DNA from: DASQZT01 sp963728965
GTDB lineage: Bacteria > Acidobacteriota > Terriglobia > Bryobacterales > Bryobacteraceae
Reading direction: 5' to 3'
Assembly: GCA_963728965.1 (NCBI GenBank)
Contig: CAVSMH010000006.1
Coordinates: 496,001 to 560,000 of the forward strand
DNA: 64,000 bases
Shown here: positions 8,545 to 17,232 of the stretch, piece after piece
Numbering within the stretch: position 1 is the stretch's first letter
Layout of the letters: the number at the start of each line of letters is the position of its first letter
Translations under genes and position numbers: made by a program
Notes under the pieces: model-generated
What the model was told of the DNA's origin: nothing
Seen by the model: the letters and a program-made list of their open reading frames with translations, nothing else
The model's database searches: none

Positions 8545-10413
8545 TTACTTGCTGGTGAGTTCCGGCGGCCTGGATTCGCGGGCGACGCGACCGTTCAATC
8601 CCTCTTCGAGGGTGATGCCGTTCTTCTCGAGAGTCTCGCCCAGAACCTGGTCCAGCGCGACGCGGGCACGCTCATAGCTGGTGCGCGCGCTCGCTTCGGA
8701 AAGCTGCGCGGCGATCAGGGCCCGCTGGTCCACCATGATGTAATTGAACGTCGCGGTGCCGTACGAGCGGCGCTGCTCGGCCGCCAGCAACTGCTCCTCC
8801 AGCTGGCGGGTCTCGGTGGCCGCGGTGTAGCGGGCGCGCGCCTGGCGAAGGGCGTTCAGCTGGCTGGAGATGTCCACCAGGATTTGGTTCTGGTCTTTCT
8901 GGTTGCGGACCTGGGATTGCCGGAACTGTAACTGGTCGATGCCATAGTCGCCCTGCGCCTGGCGGTTTTCAAAGTTAGCGGAAAACGAAAGCGACAGAAT
9001 GTTGTTCGGGAAATTGCGCCGGAAGATCTGCCCCAGGGCGGTGCCGTAGCCGCCTACAAAATAGGAGTTCGCTTCGCCGCCGCTGGCCTGGGGCGTTCCC
9101 GCGACGCCGCGGTTGTAGGTTTGAAAACTGGCCTGGAGCCGTGGCAAAAGCGGGTTGGTGGTGCCGATGAGGTTGATCTCGTCGGTCTGATTCCGGAACC
9201 GGGTCACGGCCACGTCCGGACGCTTGGCCAGCGCCCTCGTCAGCAGTTCCCGGACCGGGGGCAGATCCTCCGTTTCGGGCACTTCGATGCGGTCGAGCGG
9301 CACGATTTCGGCGGCCTCGAGAAGCGGGTCTTCGGTATGGCTCAGCGCCTCTTTGAGCAGGGTGGAACGTTGCCGGAGCGTGGCCTGCGCGATCACCACG
9401 TCCTGGCGCCGGCTGGCCAATTCGGCCTCGGCGCGCGCCAACTGAAATCCGGCCAGCGCGCCCACGGAGATTTCGTATTTCGTATCGTCGCGGAACTTCC
9501 CGGTGATTTCGAGGGCGCGCCGCCGCAGGGACAATTCCTCGCTGGAGCTGGCTACATCCCAGTAGAGGTTGAGCACACTCACCACCAGGTCGAGCAACTG
9601 CGACCGGAAGCTCTCGCGTGAGGCTACGGTATTGATGTCGGCGATGCGGATGCCGCGGTTGTTCAATCGGGTGCCGAAGCTTTGCAGAAAATTCTGGCGG
9701 ATCAGGAGATCCATGCGGGGCGCCGATACCGGATTCAAGAGATTACTGGGCGAGTTTTCCCACAGATGCTGCTCGTAGTCGTGGAACTGAACCTGGCCGC
9801 CCGTCAACAATCCCTGCTGGAGGACGGAACTGCGGGTGCGGCTGGAATCGATCAGGGCGTTGGTCTGGCTCTGGAGGGTGTTGGCCTGTGGCTGAGTGAG
9901 ATGCGAGAAGGTGACGGTGCTTTGCAGAACCGGGTCGAGATTGGGTGTGATGGCACCCACCTGTTGAATGGTGGCGTTACCTCCGCCGCCGTTGCCGCCG
10001 CCGCCGCCGCCGCCTCCCAATCCGGCGGCCGCGGCGCTGCCGTTGACACCCACGCCGCTGTTGACGCTCGAAACCTGCTGGCTGGCGCTGGGCACGCCGC
10101 GAATGGGGCCGCCCGCTTTGGCGCGCTCGAGCGCCGATGCGGCGAGCAGCGGGCCATAGCGCGCGATCTCCAGGTTCAGATTATTTTCGATGGCGAGCGC
10201 GAGGGCGTCCTGAACCGTGAGGTAGAGCTTGCCGGCGCGAATGAGGCTGTACAGGCGAGTGGAGTTGGTGAGGCGAATGGGCGCAACGGTGGGCGCGGCG
10301 TAGGACTTGAGGGGGAAAGAGATCGTCGGCCGCTGCACGGAGACGGGCTGGTCCTGCGCGATCGACACGAGCGGAACCAGGGCGGCGAGGGCCACGCGGG
10401 CCTGCGCTTTCAT
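8545..10413 (-). CDS. TolC-family outer membrane efflux-like protein (second of tandem pair)
   Basis: This 622-aa exported protein (MKAQARVALAALVPLVSIAQ) has the outer-membrane-factor pattern: two long helical hairpins (SLRRRALEITGKFRDDTKYEIS; SSQLNALRQARARYTAATETRQL) flanking barrel strands. Its ATG overlaps the stop of the upstream paralogue by ATGA, so the two are co-translated. It carries an unusual insert near residues 125-150 with a run of glycines (nt about 9980-10018). No periplasmic adaptor or inner-membrane pump is adjacent. TolC proteins form trimeric channels; the pump partner is unknown. Confidence 0.85.
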   Translation of the reverse strand: MKAQARVALAALVPLVSIAQDQPVSVQRPTISFPLKSYAAPTVAPIRLTNSTRLYSLIRAGKLYLTVQDALALAIENNLNLEIARYGPLLAASALERAKAGGPIRGVPSASQQVSSVNSGVGVNGSAAAAGLGGGGGGGGNGGGGNATIQQVGAITPNLDPVLQSTVTFSHLTQPQANTLQSQTNALIDSSRTRSSVLQQGLLTGGQVQFHDYEQHLWENSPSNLLNPVSAPRMDLLIRQNFLQSFGTRLNNRGIRIADINTVASRESFRSQLLDLVVSVLNLYWDVASSSEELSLRRRALEITGKFRDDTKYEISVGALAGFQLARAEAELASRRQDVVIAQATLRQRSTLLKEALSHTEDPLLEAAEIVPLDRIEVPETEDLPPVRELLTRALAKRPDVAVTRFRNQTDEINLIGTTNPLLPRLQASFQTYNRGVAGTPQASGGEANSYFVGGYGTALGQIFRRNFPNNILSLSFSANFENRQAQGDYGIDQLQFRQSQVRNQKDQNQILVDISSQLNALRQARARYTAATETRQLEEQLLAAEQRRSYGTATFNYIMVDQRALIAAQLSEASARTSYERARVALDQVLGETLEKNGITLEEGLNGRVARESRPPELTSK

Positions 10414-12293
10414 CGCACACCTCCCGGAATGGCGGATGGCCGCTTGACGTCACCCGCGACCGCCTCGTCCACCGAGATGTGGTTGACCTTGAGGGTGCGG
10501 CCCAGCGCCTGGTCGAAGAAGATCTTGGCGTGAGTGTAGTTGGCCATGGCCTGAATTTCGCCGTCTTCAGCCGTGACCACGTCCTTCTGCGCCTGGATCA
10601 CGAGGGCTACCGAGGAAACGCCGGACTGGAACCGCTTCTGCTCGGCGGTGAGGCTCTGCTCCGCCAACTCGCGGGTGGCTACCGCCGTTTCGTATCGCGA
10701 CCGCGCCTGCTGCAATCCGATGAGCGCGGTCTTGACGTCCACGCGCACCTGGTTGGTGGCGCGCTGCAATTGCAGTTCCGCCTGACGAAGCTGCAACTGA
10801 TCGGTCACGTAGTCGGCCTGCTGGGCGCGATTGCGGAACGGGATGTTCAGCGAAAACCCGGCGGAATAATCCGGGAAATTGCGGCGGAAGAGCTGGGCGA
10901 CGGCCGTGCCGGTGCCGCCGATGAAGTAGCCGTTGGGAGTGCCGCAGCAGTTGTTGTAGAGCGGGTTCGCCGGCCCCGCCAGCCCGTGATTGGTGAACTC
11001 GAGGAAGGCCTGCAAACTCGGCAGCAAGCCGTTCTTGTCGCCTTTGATCAACTGCTTCTGGCTGTCGAGGTTGGTCTGGCTGCGCTCGATTTCCAACCGG
11101 TTGGCGAGGGCTTCCTGGATGAGGTCCTGGATCGGCGTGACCTCTTCCTCCTTGGGAACGACGATGTGGTCGAGGGGAACGATGCGAACCTCGTCGAGCC
11201 AGGTGCTCTCGATGCCGTTGCGGCTCAGCGCGTTTTTAAGGACGATCTCCTGCTGGGCGACGTTGGTCTGTGCGATCAGCAGGTCTTCTTTGCTGACCGA
11301 AACCTCGGCTGCGGCGCGGGTCACTTCAATGCCCGCCAGGGCGCCGATCGCCACTTGTTTCTTATTGCCGTCGTAGAGCTGTTGCGCGGTCTCGAGGGCT
11401 TTCTGCTTGGTGCGCACGGCATCGTTGAAACTCACCAGGTCCCAATAGAGATTGAGCACGGCTGAAACCGTGGTGGCCACCTGGAGTTGCAGGAGCAGAT
11501 TGCTGACTTTGATGTTGTTCCTGGCCACCTGGATGCCGCGCTTGTTCACGCCCACGCTCAGGCCTTGCAGCAGGGGCTGGTCGATGGTGATATCGAAATA
11601 CCCGCTGACCGAGGGATTGAAGAGCGGAGTGGCGCTGTTGAGCAGGTTGCGATTGGTGGCGAAGGTAACGTAGGCGCCGGTGCCCGTGGCGAACTGCTGG
11701 CCGTACTGGACGACGAACTGGCGGTAGTTGCTGGTGAGTGCCGTGGTCTGGTTGAGGAGCGTGTTGGTGAGCGGTGTGGTGGTGTGGCCGAAGGTGGCGC
11801 TGGTAAAGATGAAGGGGTCCAGGCTGGGAGGCGTGGGGCCGATCAAGGTGACGATGCCGCCGCCGCTGCTGATGCCCGCTCCTCCAGCCAGTCCATTCGC
11901 ATTGGTGCTGATACCGGTGGTGCTGACGCTGGTCGGGCCGGGCACGACGGGCGTGTCGACCTGCCGCAAGATGCCACCGCCTTCGGTCCGGCGCAATACC
12001 TCCCGCGCGAGATACGGGCCGTAGCGCTGAACCGCGATGTCGAGATTGTTCTCGAGCACCAGCGCGATGACGTCCTCTTTGGAGAGATACAGATTACCGG
12101 CGCGAACGAGCAACTCCAGGCGCCCCGAGTTGGTGAGCCTGGGCGGCGAAACAATGCGTTTTTCGAGGTGAAACGGAGACAGCAGCCGGCCCACGAAGGG
12201 CGCCGGCTTGGGCATTTGGATGGAGACCTCGGAGGTTTGGGCGAACACCGGGAAACCCGAGGCAACCAGGATTATGGCGAACCGATTGAGCAA
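10410..12293 (-). CDS. TolC-family outer membrane efflux-like protein (first of tandem pair)
   Basis: The 627-aa protein starts at TTG 12293, fixed by GGAGG (minus strand, 12304-12300) with 6-nt spacing. A signal peptide (MLNRFAIILVASGFPVFAQ) follows. Outer-membrane-factor features include KEDVIALVLENNLDIAVQRYGP near the N-terminus and paired coiled helices (KQKALETAQQLYDGNKKQVAIG; QLQRATNQVRVDVKTAL). It is a clear paralogue of the next gene, with a shared Gly/Asn-rich insert (residues about 125-150) that typical TolC lacks. The pair forms a two-gene operon without a pump. A role in efflux or export is inferred from family only. Confidence 0.85.
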   Translation of the reverse strand: MLNRFAIILVASGFPVFAQTSEVSIQMPKPAPFVGRLLSPFHLEKRIVSPPRLTNSGRLELLVRAGNLYLSKEDVIALVLENNLDIAVQRYGPYLAREVLRRTEGGGILRQVDTPVVPGPTSVSTTGISTNANGLAGGAGISSGGGIVTLIGPTPPSLDPFIFTSATFGHTTTPLTNTLLNQTTALTSNYRQFVVQYGQQFATGTGAYVTFATNRNLLNSATPLFNPSVSGYFDITIDQPLLQGLSVGVNKRGIQVARNNIKVSNLLLQLQVATTVSAVLNLYWDLVSFNDAVRTKQKALETAQQLYDGNKKQVAIGALAGIEVTRAAAEVSVSKEDLLIAQTNVAQQEIVLKNALSRNGIESTWLDEVRIVPLDHIVVPKEEEVTPIQDLIQEALANRLEIERSQTNLDSQKQLIKGDKNGLLPSLQAFLEFTNHGLAGPANPLYNNCCGTPNGYFIGGTGTAVAQLFRRNFPDYSAGFSLNIPFRNRAQQADYVTDQLQLRQAELQLQRATNQVRVDVKTALIGLQQARSRYETAVATRELAEQSLTAEQKRFQSGVSSVALVIQAQKDVVTAEDGEIQAMANYTHAKIFFDQALGRTLKVNHISVDEAVAGDVKRPSAIPGGVR

Positions 12294-12299
12294 CTACAG

Positions 12300-12314
12300 C
12301 CTCCATTGTGGAGG
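12300..12314 (-). promoter_or_regulatory. Hairpin containing the ribosome binding site of the first TolC gene
   Basis: A perfect 6-bp inverted repeat with a 3-nt loop (CCTCCA-TTG-TGGAGG) spans this site. On the minus strand its 3' arm is the GGAGG that precedes the TTG start at 12293. If the transcript folds, the ribosome site is paired. The stem is short, so an effect on translation is only a possibility. Confidence 0.4.
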
Positions 12315-12424
12315 GATGCGATGTGCAATCCCGATTCCAGAGCGGGTATGGCTGCGGCTTGAGATGGCCTGGCAATTACGCATACCAGTGTCCGATTCCG
12401 GTACGAGGTGTTCATTTTTGAGAT

Positions 12425-13084
12425 ATGATTGGCCGCACGATGAGGCCACGGATTGCGCTATTGCTTATGGCCGTCTGCCTTCCCACGGCAGTGCCGGCCA
12501 AGAAGAAAAAACCCATCAAACCGGCATTCACGTATTACCTGTTGACGCTGTCGTGGGCGCCCGATTTCTGTGCGCTGCCGGGCGCGCCGAAAAACGACGC
12601 CGAATGCGGCAAAGGGCGCCAGGTGGGGTTCGTCGTGCACGGGCTTTGGCCGCAGGCGGATACCGGCAGAGGGCCGGAAAACTGCGGAGCGGCCAGCCCG
12701 GTGGCCCAGGAACTGGTGCAACTGATGCTGAAGTACATCCCCACGGCGAAGCTGATCCAACACGAGTGGTCGACGCACGGAACCTGTAGCGGGTTGACCA
12801 CGGCCGACTACTTCGCCGCGGTTCGAAAGGCGCGCGATGCGATCACGATTCCCGACGACTTCCGTGCGCCGAACGAGGCGATGAAACTCGCTCCGGGCGA
12901 CATCGACAGCCGGTTTGCCGCGGCCAACCCGTCGTTTCCGCCGGGAGCGTTTCGCACGTCGTGCACTTCGGGAGCGCTCCAGGAAGCGCGCATTTGCCTC
13001 AACAAGGACCTCTCGGCCCGCGCCTGCCCGGCCAGCCTGGCGGAGTGCTCCATGGCGACCATTGTGGTGCGCCCGCTGCAATGA
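12425..13084 (+). CDS. Secreted ribonuclease T2 family protein
   Basis: Both catalytic segments of RNase T2 are present: CAS I, FVVHGLWPQ (His72), and CAS II, HEWSTHGTC (His113, Glu114, His118). The 219-aa length suits the family. These enzymes cut RNA without base preference or with mild bias via a 2',3'-cyclic phosphate. A signal peptide (LLLMAVCLPTAVPA) implies periplasmic or extracellular action, probably to recover nucleotides and phosphate. Cysteines near the C-terminus fit the usual disulfides. A second in-frame ATG at 12440 (MRPRIALLL) gives a neater signal peptide and may be the true start. It stands alone between the TolC pair and the DUF218 gene. Confidence 0.92.
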   Translation: MIGRTMRPRIALLLMAVCLPTAVPAKKKKPIKPAFTYYLLTLSWAPDFCALPGAPKNDAECGKGRQVGFVVHGLWPQADTGRGPENCGAASPVAQELVQLMLKYIPTAKLIQHEWSTHGTCSGLTTADYFAAVRKARDAITIPDDFRAPNEAMKLAPGDIDSRFAAANPSFPPGAFRTSCTSGALQEARICLNKDLSARACPASLAECSMATIVVRPLQ

Positions 13085-13093
13085 CGGCCGGGC

Positions 13094-13726
13094 TCAGTAG
13101 GTATCGAGAAGTTGGGCGTCCAGCGGCGGCTCGGGCGCCGAGCCGGCGCGGTAGGCGCGGTGTTCGCCGAAGAGCCAACGATGGATAGCGGCGAGCGTGC
13201 GGTATTGTTCGACGAGCGGCGCCAGTCGCACCAGCGCCGCCGTCTCTTTCGCGCGGCGGAGTTCGCGTAGTGCCCCGGGCATGTTGTCGGGCGCGGCCAC
13301 AAACGTCAAATCGTAGGCCTCCGACGGTAATGCCGAAAAGATCCAGCGGAAGATCGTTTCGGTGCGCGGCATGTGGAACTCGGAAGTGACCACAGCCAGG
13401 CGGCGCAGGTTGGCGGGATCGGTGTGGATCACGCGGCAGAACCAGGCGTTGCCGACCGTATCGAAGGAGGACGTTTCGGCGAGGAGGCGTTCGCGCCGAT
13501 AGCCGCGGCGGAGCAGGTAGTTCACGCCGGCCATGGATTCGAAAATCGGGCGGCCGGTACGATCGAGCGGCGGCGGACGGTGGGTGGACCCGGCGCTGAG
13601 CGCGAGGATGTAAGCGCCACCGGCGATGGCGAGGGCCTGCTCGAAGCGGCTCTCCACCCAGGGGGGAAGTGAACCGCCCTCGCGCACGCCGCCGCCGGGC
13701 ACGATGACGGCATCGTATACTGGCAC
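13094..13726 (-). CDS. DUF218 / YdcF-SanA-ElyC family protein
   Basis: The 210-aa protein (GTG start) shows the DUF218 pattern: VYDAVIVPGGGVREGG at the N-terminus, LALSAGSTHR, a mid-domain ETSSFDTVGNAWF and VTSEFHMPRTETIF. Family members in other bacteria affect envelope integrity (SanA, ElyC) or bind S-adenosylmethionine (YdcF). No membrane segment is seen here, unlike SanA, so a cytosolic version is likely. It lies 36 nt upstream of, and on the same strand as, nothing obvious; the flavoprotein gene upstream ends 36 nt before its start and could be co-transcribed. Confidence 0.75.
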   Translation of the reverse strand: MPVYDAVIVPGGGVREGGSLPPWVESRFEQALAIAGGAYILALSAGSTHRPPPLDRTGRPIFESMAGVNYLLRRGYRRERLLAETSSFDTVGNAWFCRVIHTDPANLRRLAVVTSEFHMPRTETIFRWIFSALPSEAYDLTFVAAPDNMPGALRELRRAKETAALVRLAPLVEQYRTLAAIHRWLFGEHRAYRAGSAPEPPLDAQLLDTY

Positions 13727-13762
13727 GTTTCCATTGTGGCAATTGGTAACGGTGCGCCGAGG

Positions 13763-14755
13763 CTAGACGGCGCGCGTGAACCGGAACAGGGCCCTTGCGG
13801 GGAGACACGGCACGAGCCAATGCAAAGCCGGCCATGCCACCAGTTGGCGCAGAACCGACGAGACCCGGAACGGGCTCGCCAGCAGCGCGGCCATTTGCTT
13901 TTGGTAGTCGGCGGCGGGCAGTTGACGCGCCGCAGCCATTCCGGCGAGCCGGCCTGTGAGCAGGGCGTTCATAATGCCCGTTCCCGTGAACGGGTCCGCG
14001 AAGCCGAGCGCGTCGCCCGCCGGGTAGGCGGCTGCGTCCGCCTGGCGCGGCGAGGGCGCGACGAATGCCAGTGGTCCGGTGACGATCCAGGGCATGCACC
14101 GGCGAAGCGGGCCGAGACGGTCGGCGAGCGGGCGTGCCCGGGTGGCGACCGCGTCGAAATCGAAGCCGCAGCGGCGAAGCAGCGATTCGGGCGCGATGCC
14201 GCAGACGTTGGTTCGGCCGTTTTCGATGCCGCTTACGCCCGCATATCCGTGGCAATCGAAGAACAATTCCACGGCATCCCCGGACGGGCCTTCGAAATGG
14301 GCTTTGAAGCCAAACAGGCGATCTCCCGGCGGTGGCATTGGCTGGCGCCCGCAGGCCACCACCAGCGACGCCGCAGGCGGCGCGAACTGCCGCAAGGGGA
14401 GCGATTCGCCGCGTGAGACCACCGCCCCGAGTGCGGACGCGCGCTCGAGCAGCAGCCGGTCGAGCGCCAGGCGGCTCAGGCCCCATCCTCGCTCCGCCAG
14501 GTTCCACTGCCTGGTGTAACGCCCGACATGCAGCGCGCAGCGGCGGATCGGTTGGGGAGCGAGGGCGGCAAAGCCGGTCCAGGCGCCGAGTTGGTCGAGG
14601 ATCTGGCAGGCTCCCGGGGAAAGAAATTCGCCACACACCTTGTGGCGAGAGTGGCGGGCGCGCTCCACCAGGCGGACCGGCACACCCTCCTGGCGCCCGG
14701 CGATGGCCGCCGCGGCTCCCGCGGGACCGCCTCCGGCGATAAGGATCTCGCGCAT
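13763..14755 (-). CDS. FAD-dependent oxidoreductase, geranylgeranyl-reductase/FixC-like
   Basis: The start at ATG 14755 is supported by AAGGAAG about 5 nt upstream; reading further upstream gives non-coding sequence. The 330-aa flavoprotein has the dinucleotide-binding motif ILIAGGGPAGAAAA (residues about 4-17), the family signature VCGEFLSPGA near residue 42, and the second FAD motif PAGDALGFADPFTGTGIMNAL. These features match p-hydroxybenzoate-hydroxylase-fold enzymes related to geranylgeranyl reductase. It is transcribed away from the methyltransferase at 14898. Similar flavoprotein/methyltransferase pairs often sit with type III polyketide synthases in other genomes, but none is in this window. 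The substrate is unknown. Confidence 0.82.
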   Translation of the reverse strand: MREILIAGGGPAGAAAAIAGRQEGVPVRLVERARHSRHKVCGEFLSPGACQILDQLGAWTGFAALAPQPIRRCALHVGRYTRQWNLAERGWGLSRLALDRLLLERASALGAVVSRGESLPLRQFAPPAASLVVACGRQPMPPPGDRLFGFKAHFEGPSGDAVELFFDCHGYAGVSGIENGRTNVCGIAPESLLRRCGFDFDAVATRARPLADRLGPLRRCMPWIVTGPLAFVAPSPRQADAAAYPAGDALGFADPFTGTGIMNALLTGRLAGMAAARQLPAADYQKQMAALLASPFRVSSVLRQLVAWPALHWLVPCLPARALFRFTRAV

Positions 14756-14860
14756 CGGTGCTTCCTTCATTGTGCGCGGGTCCGACGCCTTCGACGGTGG
14801 AGGAATCGGGCCCGACGTCGCAATCCGGGCGCGGGAGCACAGTATTTTACGAATGTTGCT

Positions 14861-14889
14861 TTGGCCGTGCCCGCCACAGCCTCTATAAT
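14861..14889 (+). promoter_or_regulatory. Sigma-70 type promoter for the methyltransferase gene
   Basis: TTGGCC (14861-14866) and a perfect TATAAT (14884-14889) are separated by 17 nt. The transcript would begin near 14896, only about two bases before the ATG at 14898, which suggests a leaderless message. Confidence 0.6.
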
Positions 14890-14897
14890 TCGTGTGC

Positions 14898-15548
14898 ATG
14901 CAGAGGGAGAACGAACGGGAGATGCTGGAAACCGACTCCGTGCCGGACGATCAGGTGTGGCGCGCGTATCGCGACCTTGCCCGGATTCACCGTTTTCTGG
15001 GTGATACGGGATTCGTGGTGCGCGCCATACGCCGCGATCCGTTTCCCGTTCGGCGCATTCTCGATGTAGGCTGCGCCACCGGTTCGGTGTTGGAAGATGT
15101 GAGCCGCCGTCTCGGAGTCGAGGCGCTGGGCATCGATTTGAAGCCGCCGCAGCCGGTGAGTTCCGCCGTACCCATACTCCAGGCGGACGCGGTGCGGGAT
15201 TCGCTGCCGAGTGCCGATGTGGCGTTCTCGATGTACCTGGGCCACCACCTGACGGAAGCCGACGTGGTCCGGTTGATTCGCAACGTGGGCCGATTCTGCC
15301 GGCGCTTCATCCTGATGGACCTGGTCCGCCATCCTCTGCCGCTGGCGCTGTTTCGCCTGTTCGTGTCGCCGTTCGTTTCCCGCGTCGTGTCCGTCGACGG
15401 GCGGACTTCGATCCGCCGCTCTTACACCCCGAGCGAGCTGGCGCTCATCGCCTCGGAGGCGTTGGCCGGTTCCAGCGGCACGTTTCGCCATTCCGTGGCT
15501 CCGCTATATGCCCGGCAGGTAGTCGACATTTCCTACGCGCGAAGTTAG
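14898..15548 (+). CDS. Class I SAM-dependent methyltransferase
   Basis: Motif I ILDVGCATGSVLEDV, motif II GIDLKPPQP and the acidic LQADAVRDSLPSADVAFS segment define a Rossmann-fold methyltransferase of the UbiE/type 11 kind. The C-terminal half is lipophilic (PLPLALFRLFVSPFVSRVV), so a lipid or quinone-like substrate is possible. ATG 14898 was chosen because the TATAAT box ends 8 nt before it; ATG 14922 (MLETD) is an alternative and a GTG at 14892 would overlap the promoter. The product is 216 aa. It diverges from the FAD oxidoreductase across about 140 bp, and the two may act in one pathway. Confidence 0.85.
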   Translation: MQRENEREMLETDSVPDDQVWRAYRDLARIHRFLGDTGFVVRAIRRDPFPVRRILDVGCATGSVLEDVSRRLGVEALGIDLKPPQPVSSAVPILQADAVRDSLPSADVAFSMYLGHHLTEADVVRLIRNVGRFCRRFILMDLVRHPLPLALFRLFVSPFVSRVVSVDGRTSIRRSYTPSELALIASEALAGSSGTFRHSVAPLYARQVVDISYARS

Positions 15549-15716
15549 GCCGACGCGCCAACGCAGCGCCGACGGTACAGTTTTTCACGGTTCGGCAGTC
15601 CGTGGCCTACGGATGTGCAGTCGCGAGCCAATCCCAAACTAAAACGTTCGTGGAGGTGCACTCTCGAACCGAAGCCAGGTTAGGACGTCTGGTACTCTGC
15701 CATAGGAGCCGACGAC

Positions 15717-15953
15717 TTGAAGCGCCATAAAGGACTGGGCCGATGTCCAGGTTGCGCCTCGCGCGACCTTCGTTTGTCACACCCGCACGGGCTCTGGGAC
15801 GCTTTCTGGAAGCAGTTTGACCGCATACCCGTGCGTTGCCGGAGTTGCCGGCGGCGGTTTCACGTCCTTCGGCCCGATCTTCCCAAGGACTTTGCGCCCC
15901 GCCATGTGCCCGCGCCCGCCAGCATCGCCAACGCCCAACCCGACGCCGAATGA
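15717..15953 (+). CDS. Small zinc-ribbon-like protein
   Basis: The 78-aa protein starts at TTG 15717, fixed by AGGAG (15704-15708) with 8-nt spacing. Two CxxC pairs, RCPGCAS (near residue 9) and VRCRSCRRRFHV (near residue 40), can bind one zinc. The layout, a CPxC then an arginine/histidine-rich spacer then Y/VRCxxCxxRF, is common to short acidobacterial zinc-ribbon proteins of unknown role. The C-terminus is Pro/Ala-rich. It is isolated between the methyltransferase and the convergent phosphatase. A nucleic-acid or protein-binding role is a guess. Confidence 0.65.
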   Translation: MKRHKGLGRCPGCASRDLRLSHPHGLWDAFWKQFDRIPVRCRSCRRRFHVLRPDLPKDFAPRHVPAPASIANAQPDAE

Positions 15954-15994
15954 ACGCCCGCCAGGGAACTCGAATCAGCGCCTCGCGTTTCGGT

Positions 15995-17230
15995 TTACGG
16001 CAGACGAATGGTGATGGGCAGTGGGATTTCCTTCCCTGAGGGATCGCGGAGCAGGATTTTTTCGGTAGATACCGGTGTGACCCGCATCTGGCGGCCGTCG
16101 ATCTCGACCACCAGAAAATGCCGTTGCGGCGCCCAACCCGCAATGTGGGCGCGGACCATGTTCGCCATCACGTTGGCGGAGCGAAGTTCGCCGCCCGCGC
16201 CCGTGACGAAATAGCGAATGTGCCCGGTGGTGTCACTGTCTTCGCTTACCTGGAGATTGTGCTCATGCCCGCTGAAGGCCACCCTGACACCGGCTTTCTG
16301 AAACAGGTCCAGCCAATGCCGCAGCACGCCGTAGCTTTCGCCGTGGCGCGGCCCGGCGTTGAACGGCGGATGGTGGAAGTAAGGAATCTTCCATGGGGCC
16401 TTCGACTCGGCGAGCGCCGTGGCCAGCCATCGGGACTGGTCGCCGCCGGGCGCAAATGCCGGAGCCGCATGGCCGGCCGTGGTGTTGTCGGTGCTGTCCA
16501 GCGCGAAGAAGTCCGCCAGCCCTCCGTATGAAAACTCGTACCAGCGTGCGGGGCGGTTGCCGGGGAAGAAGAAGTTGTCGAGGTAGGTGGACAGGTCGCC
16601 GCGGGTTTCCGAAGCGTTTCCATCGTGATTGCCCAGTGTGGGATAGAACGGAATCCGCGATAGGATTTCGCGGTACGGCTGAAAGAATTTGGTGTCCCAG
16701 TCGCGATCGTCAGCCCCCGAATGGGAGGCCAGGTAGCCGAGGTTCACGTCGGCATAGATGTTATCGCCGACGGTGAGAACGAATCGCACCGGATTATCGG
16801 TGGCTTCGCGTTTTCGGACCTCGTTGGCCATCACCCCGGCGATAGCGCGCTGCTTTGAACTGCCGTTGCCGTAATCGCCGATCACCAGGAAGACCAGCCG
16901 GTTCGCCCGCGCCGGGTAGGTGCGTACCGTGCCCTCGCCCAGTTTCTTGTCGTCCACCATCACCTGGTAGGCATAGGAAGTGTCGGGCCGCAGGTCCGTG
17001 GCCTGGATCCAGCTCTTTTCGGTGTTGAGGGTCTGGTCGCCGATTTTGACGCGAGCCCGGCCGAGCGATGCCGAGTCGCGCCCGATGGTATTGTTGCCGC
17101 TCCTGCCGGCAGCGGTTCCCCACGCGATCAGAACGGAACTCGACGTGATCTGACCCACATAGGTGTAGACGGTCTGCGCCGTGAGCGGCAGCGCCAGGCA
17201 GACTACGGCGGCCGTGCGCGCTCGCAACAC
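15995..17230 (-). CDS. Exported calcineurin-like/purple acid phosphatase-like metallophosphoesterase
   Basis: The 411-aa protein starts at GTG 17230, 2 nt after the stop of the upstream gene, so translation is probably coupled. A signal peptide (ARTAAVVCLALPLTAQ) is followed by a fibronectin-like domain typical of purple acid phosphatases (WIQATDLRPDTSYAYQV). The catalytic domain has all metal-binding blocks in order: VIGDYGNG, TVGDNIYAD, LGNHDGN, FHHPPFNAG and FSGHEHN. Such enzymes hydrolyse phosphomonoesters with a two-metal centre. It is the third gene of an operon with an Omp85-type barrel and the kinase-like exported protein. Whether it removes phosphate from a product of that protein is inference only. 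Confidence 0.9.
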   Translation of the reverse strand: MLRARTAAVVCLALPLTAQTVYTYVGQITSSSVLIAWGTAAGRSGNNTIGRDSASLGRARVKIGDQTLNTEKSWIQATDLRPDTSYAYQVMVDDKKLGEGTVRTYPARANRLVFLVIGDYGNGSSKQRAIAGVMANEVRKREATDNPVRFVLTVGDNIYADVNLGYLASHSGADDRDWDTKFFQPYREILSRIPFYPTLGNHDGNASETRGDLSTYLDNFFFPGNRPARWYEFSYGGLADFFALDSTDNTTAGHAAPAFAPGGDQSRWLATALAESKAPWKIPYFHHPPFNAGPRHGESYGVLRHWLDLFQKAGVRVAFSGHEHNLQVSEDSDTTGHIRYFVTGAGGELRSANVMANMVRAHIAGWAPQRHFLVVEIDGRQMRVTPVSTEKILLRDPSGKEIPLPITIRLP

Positions 17231-17232
17231 GC

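Noticed and set aside
15607..16143. 178-codon frame on the minus strand
   Set aside because: Very arginine/serine-rich, no motif, and it overlaps the zinc-ribbon gene, which has a good ribosome site, as well as the phosphatase 3' end.
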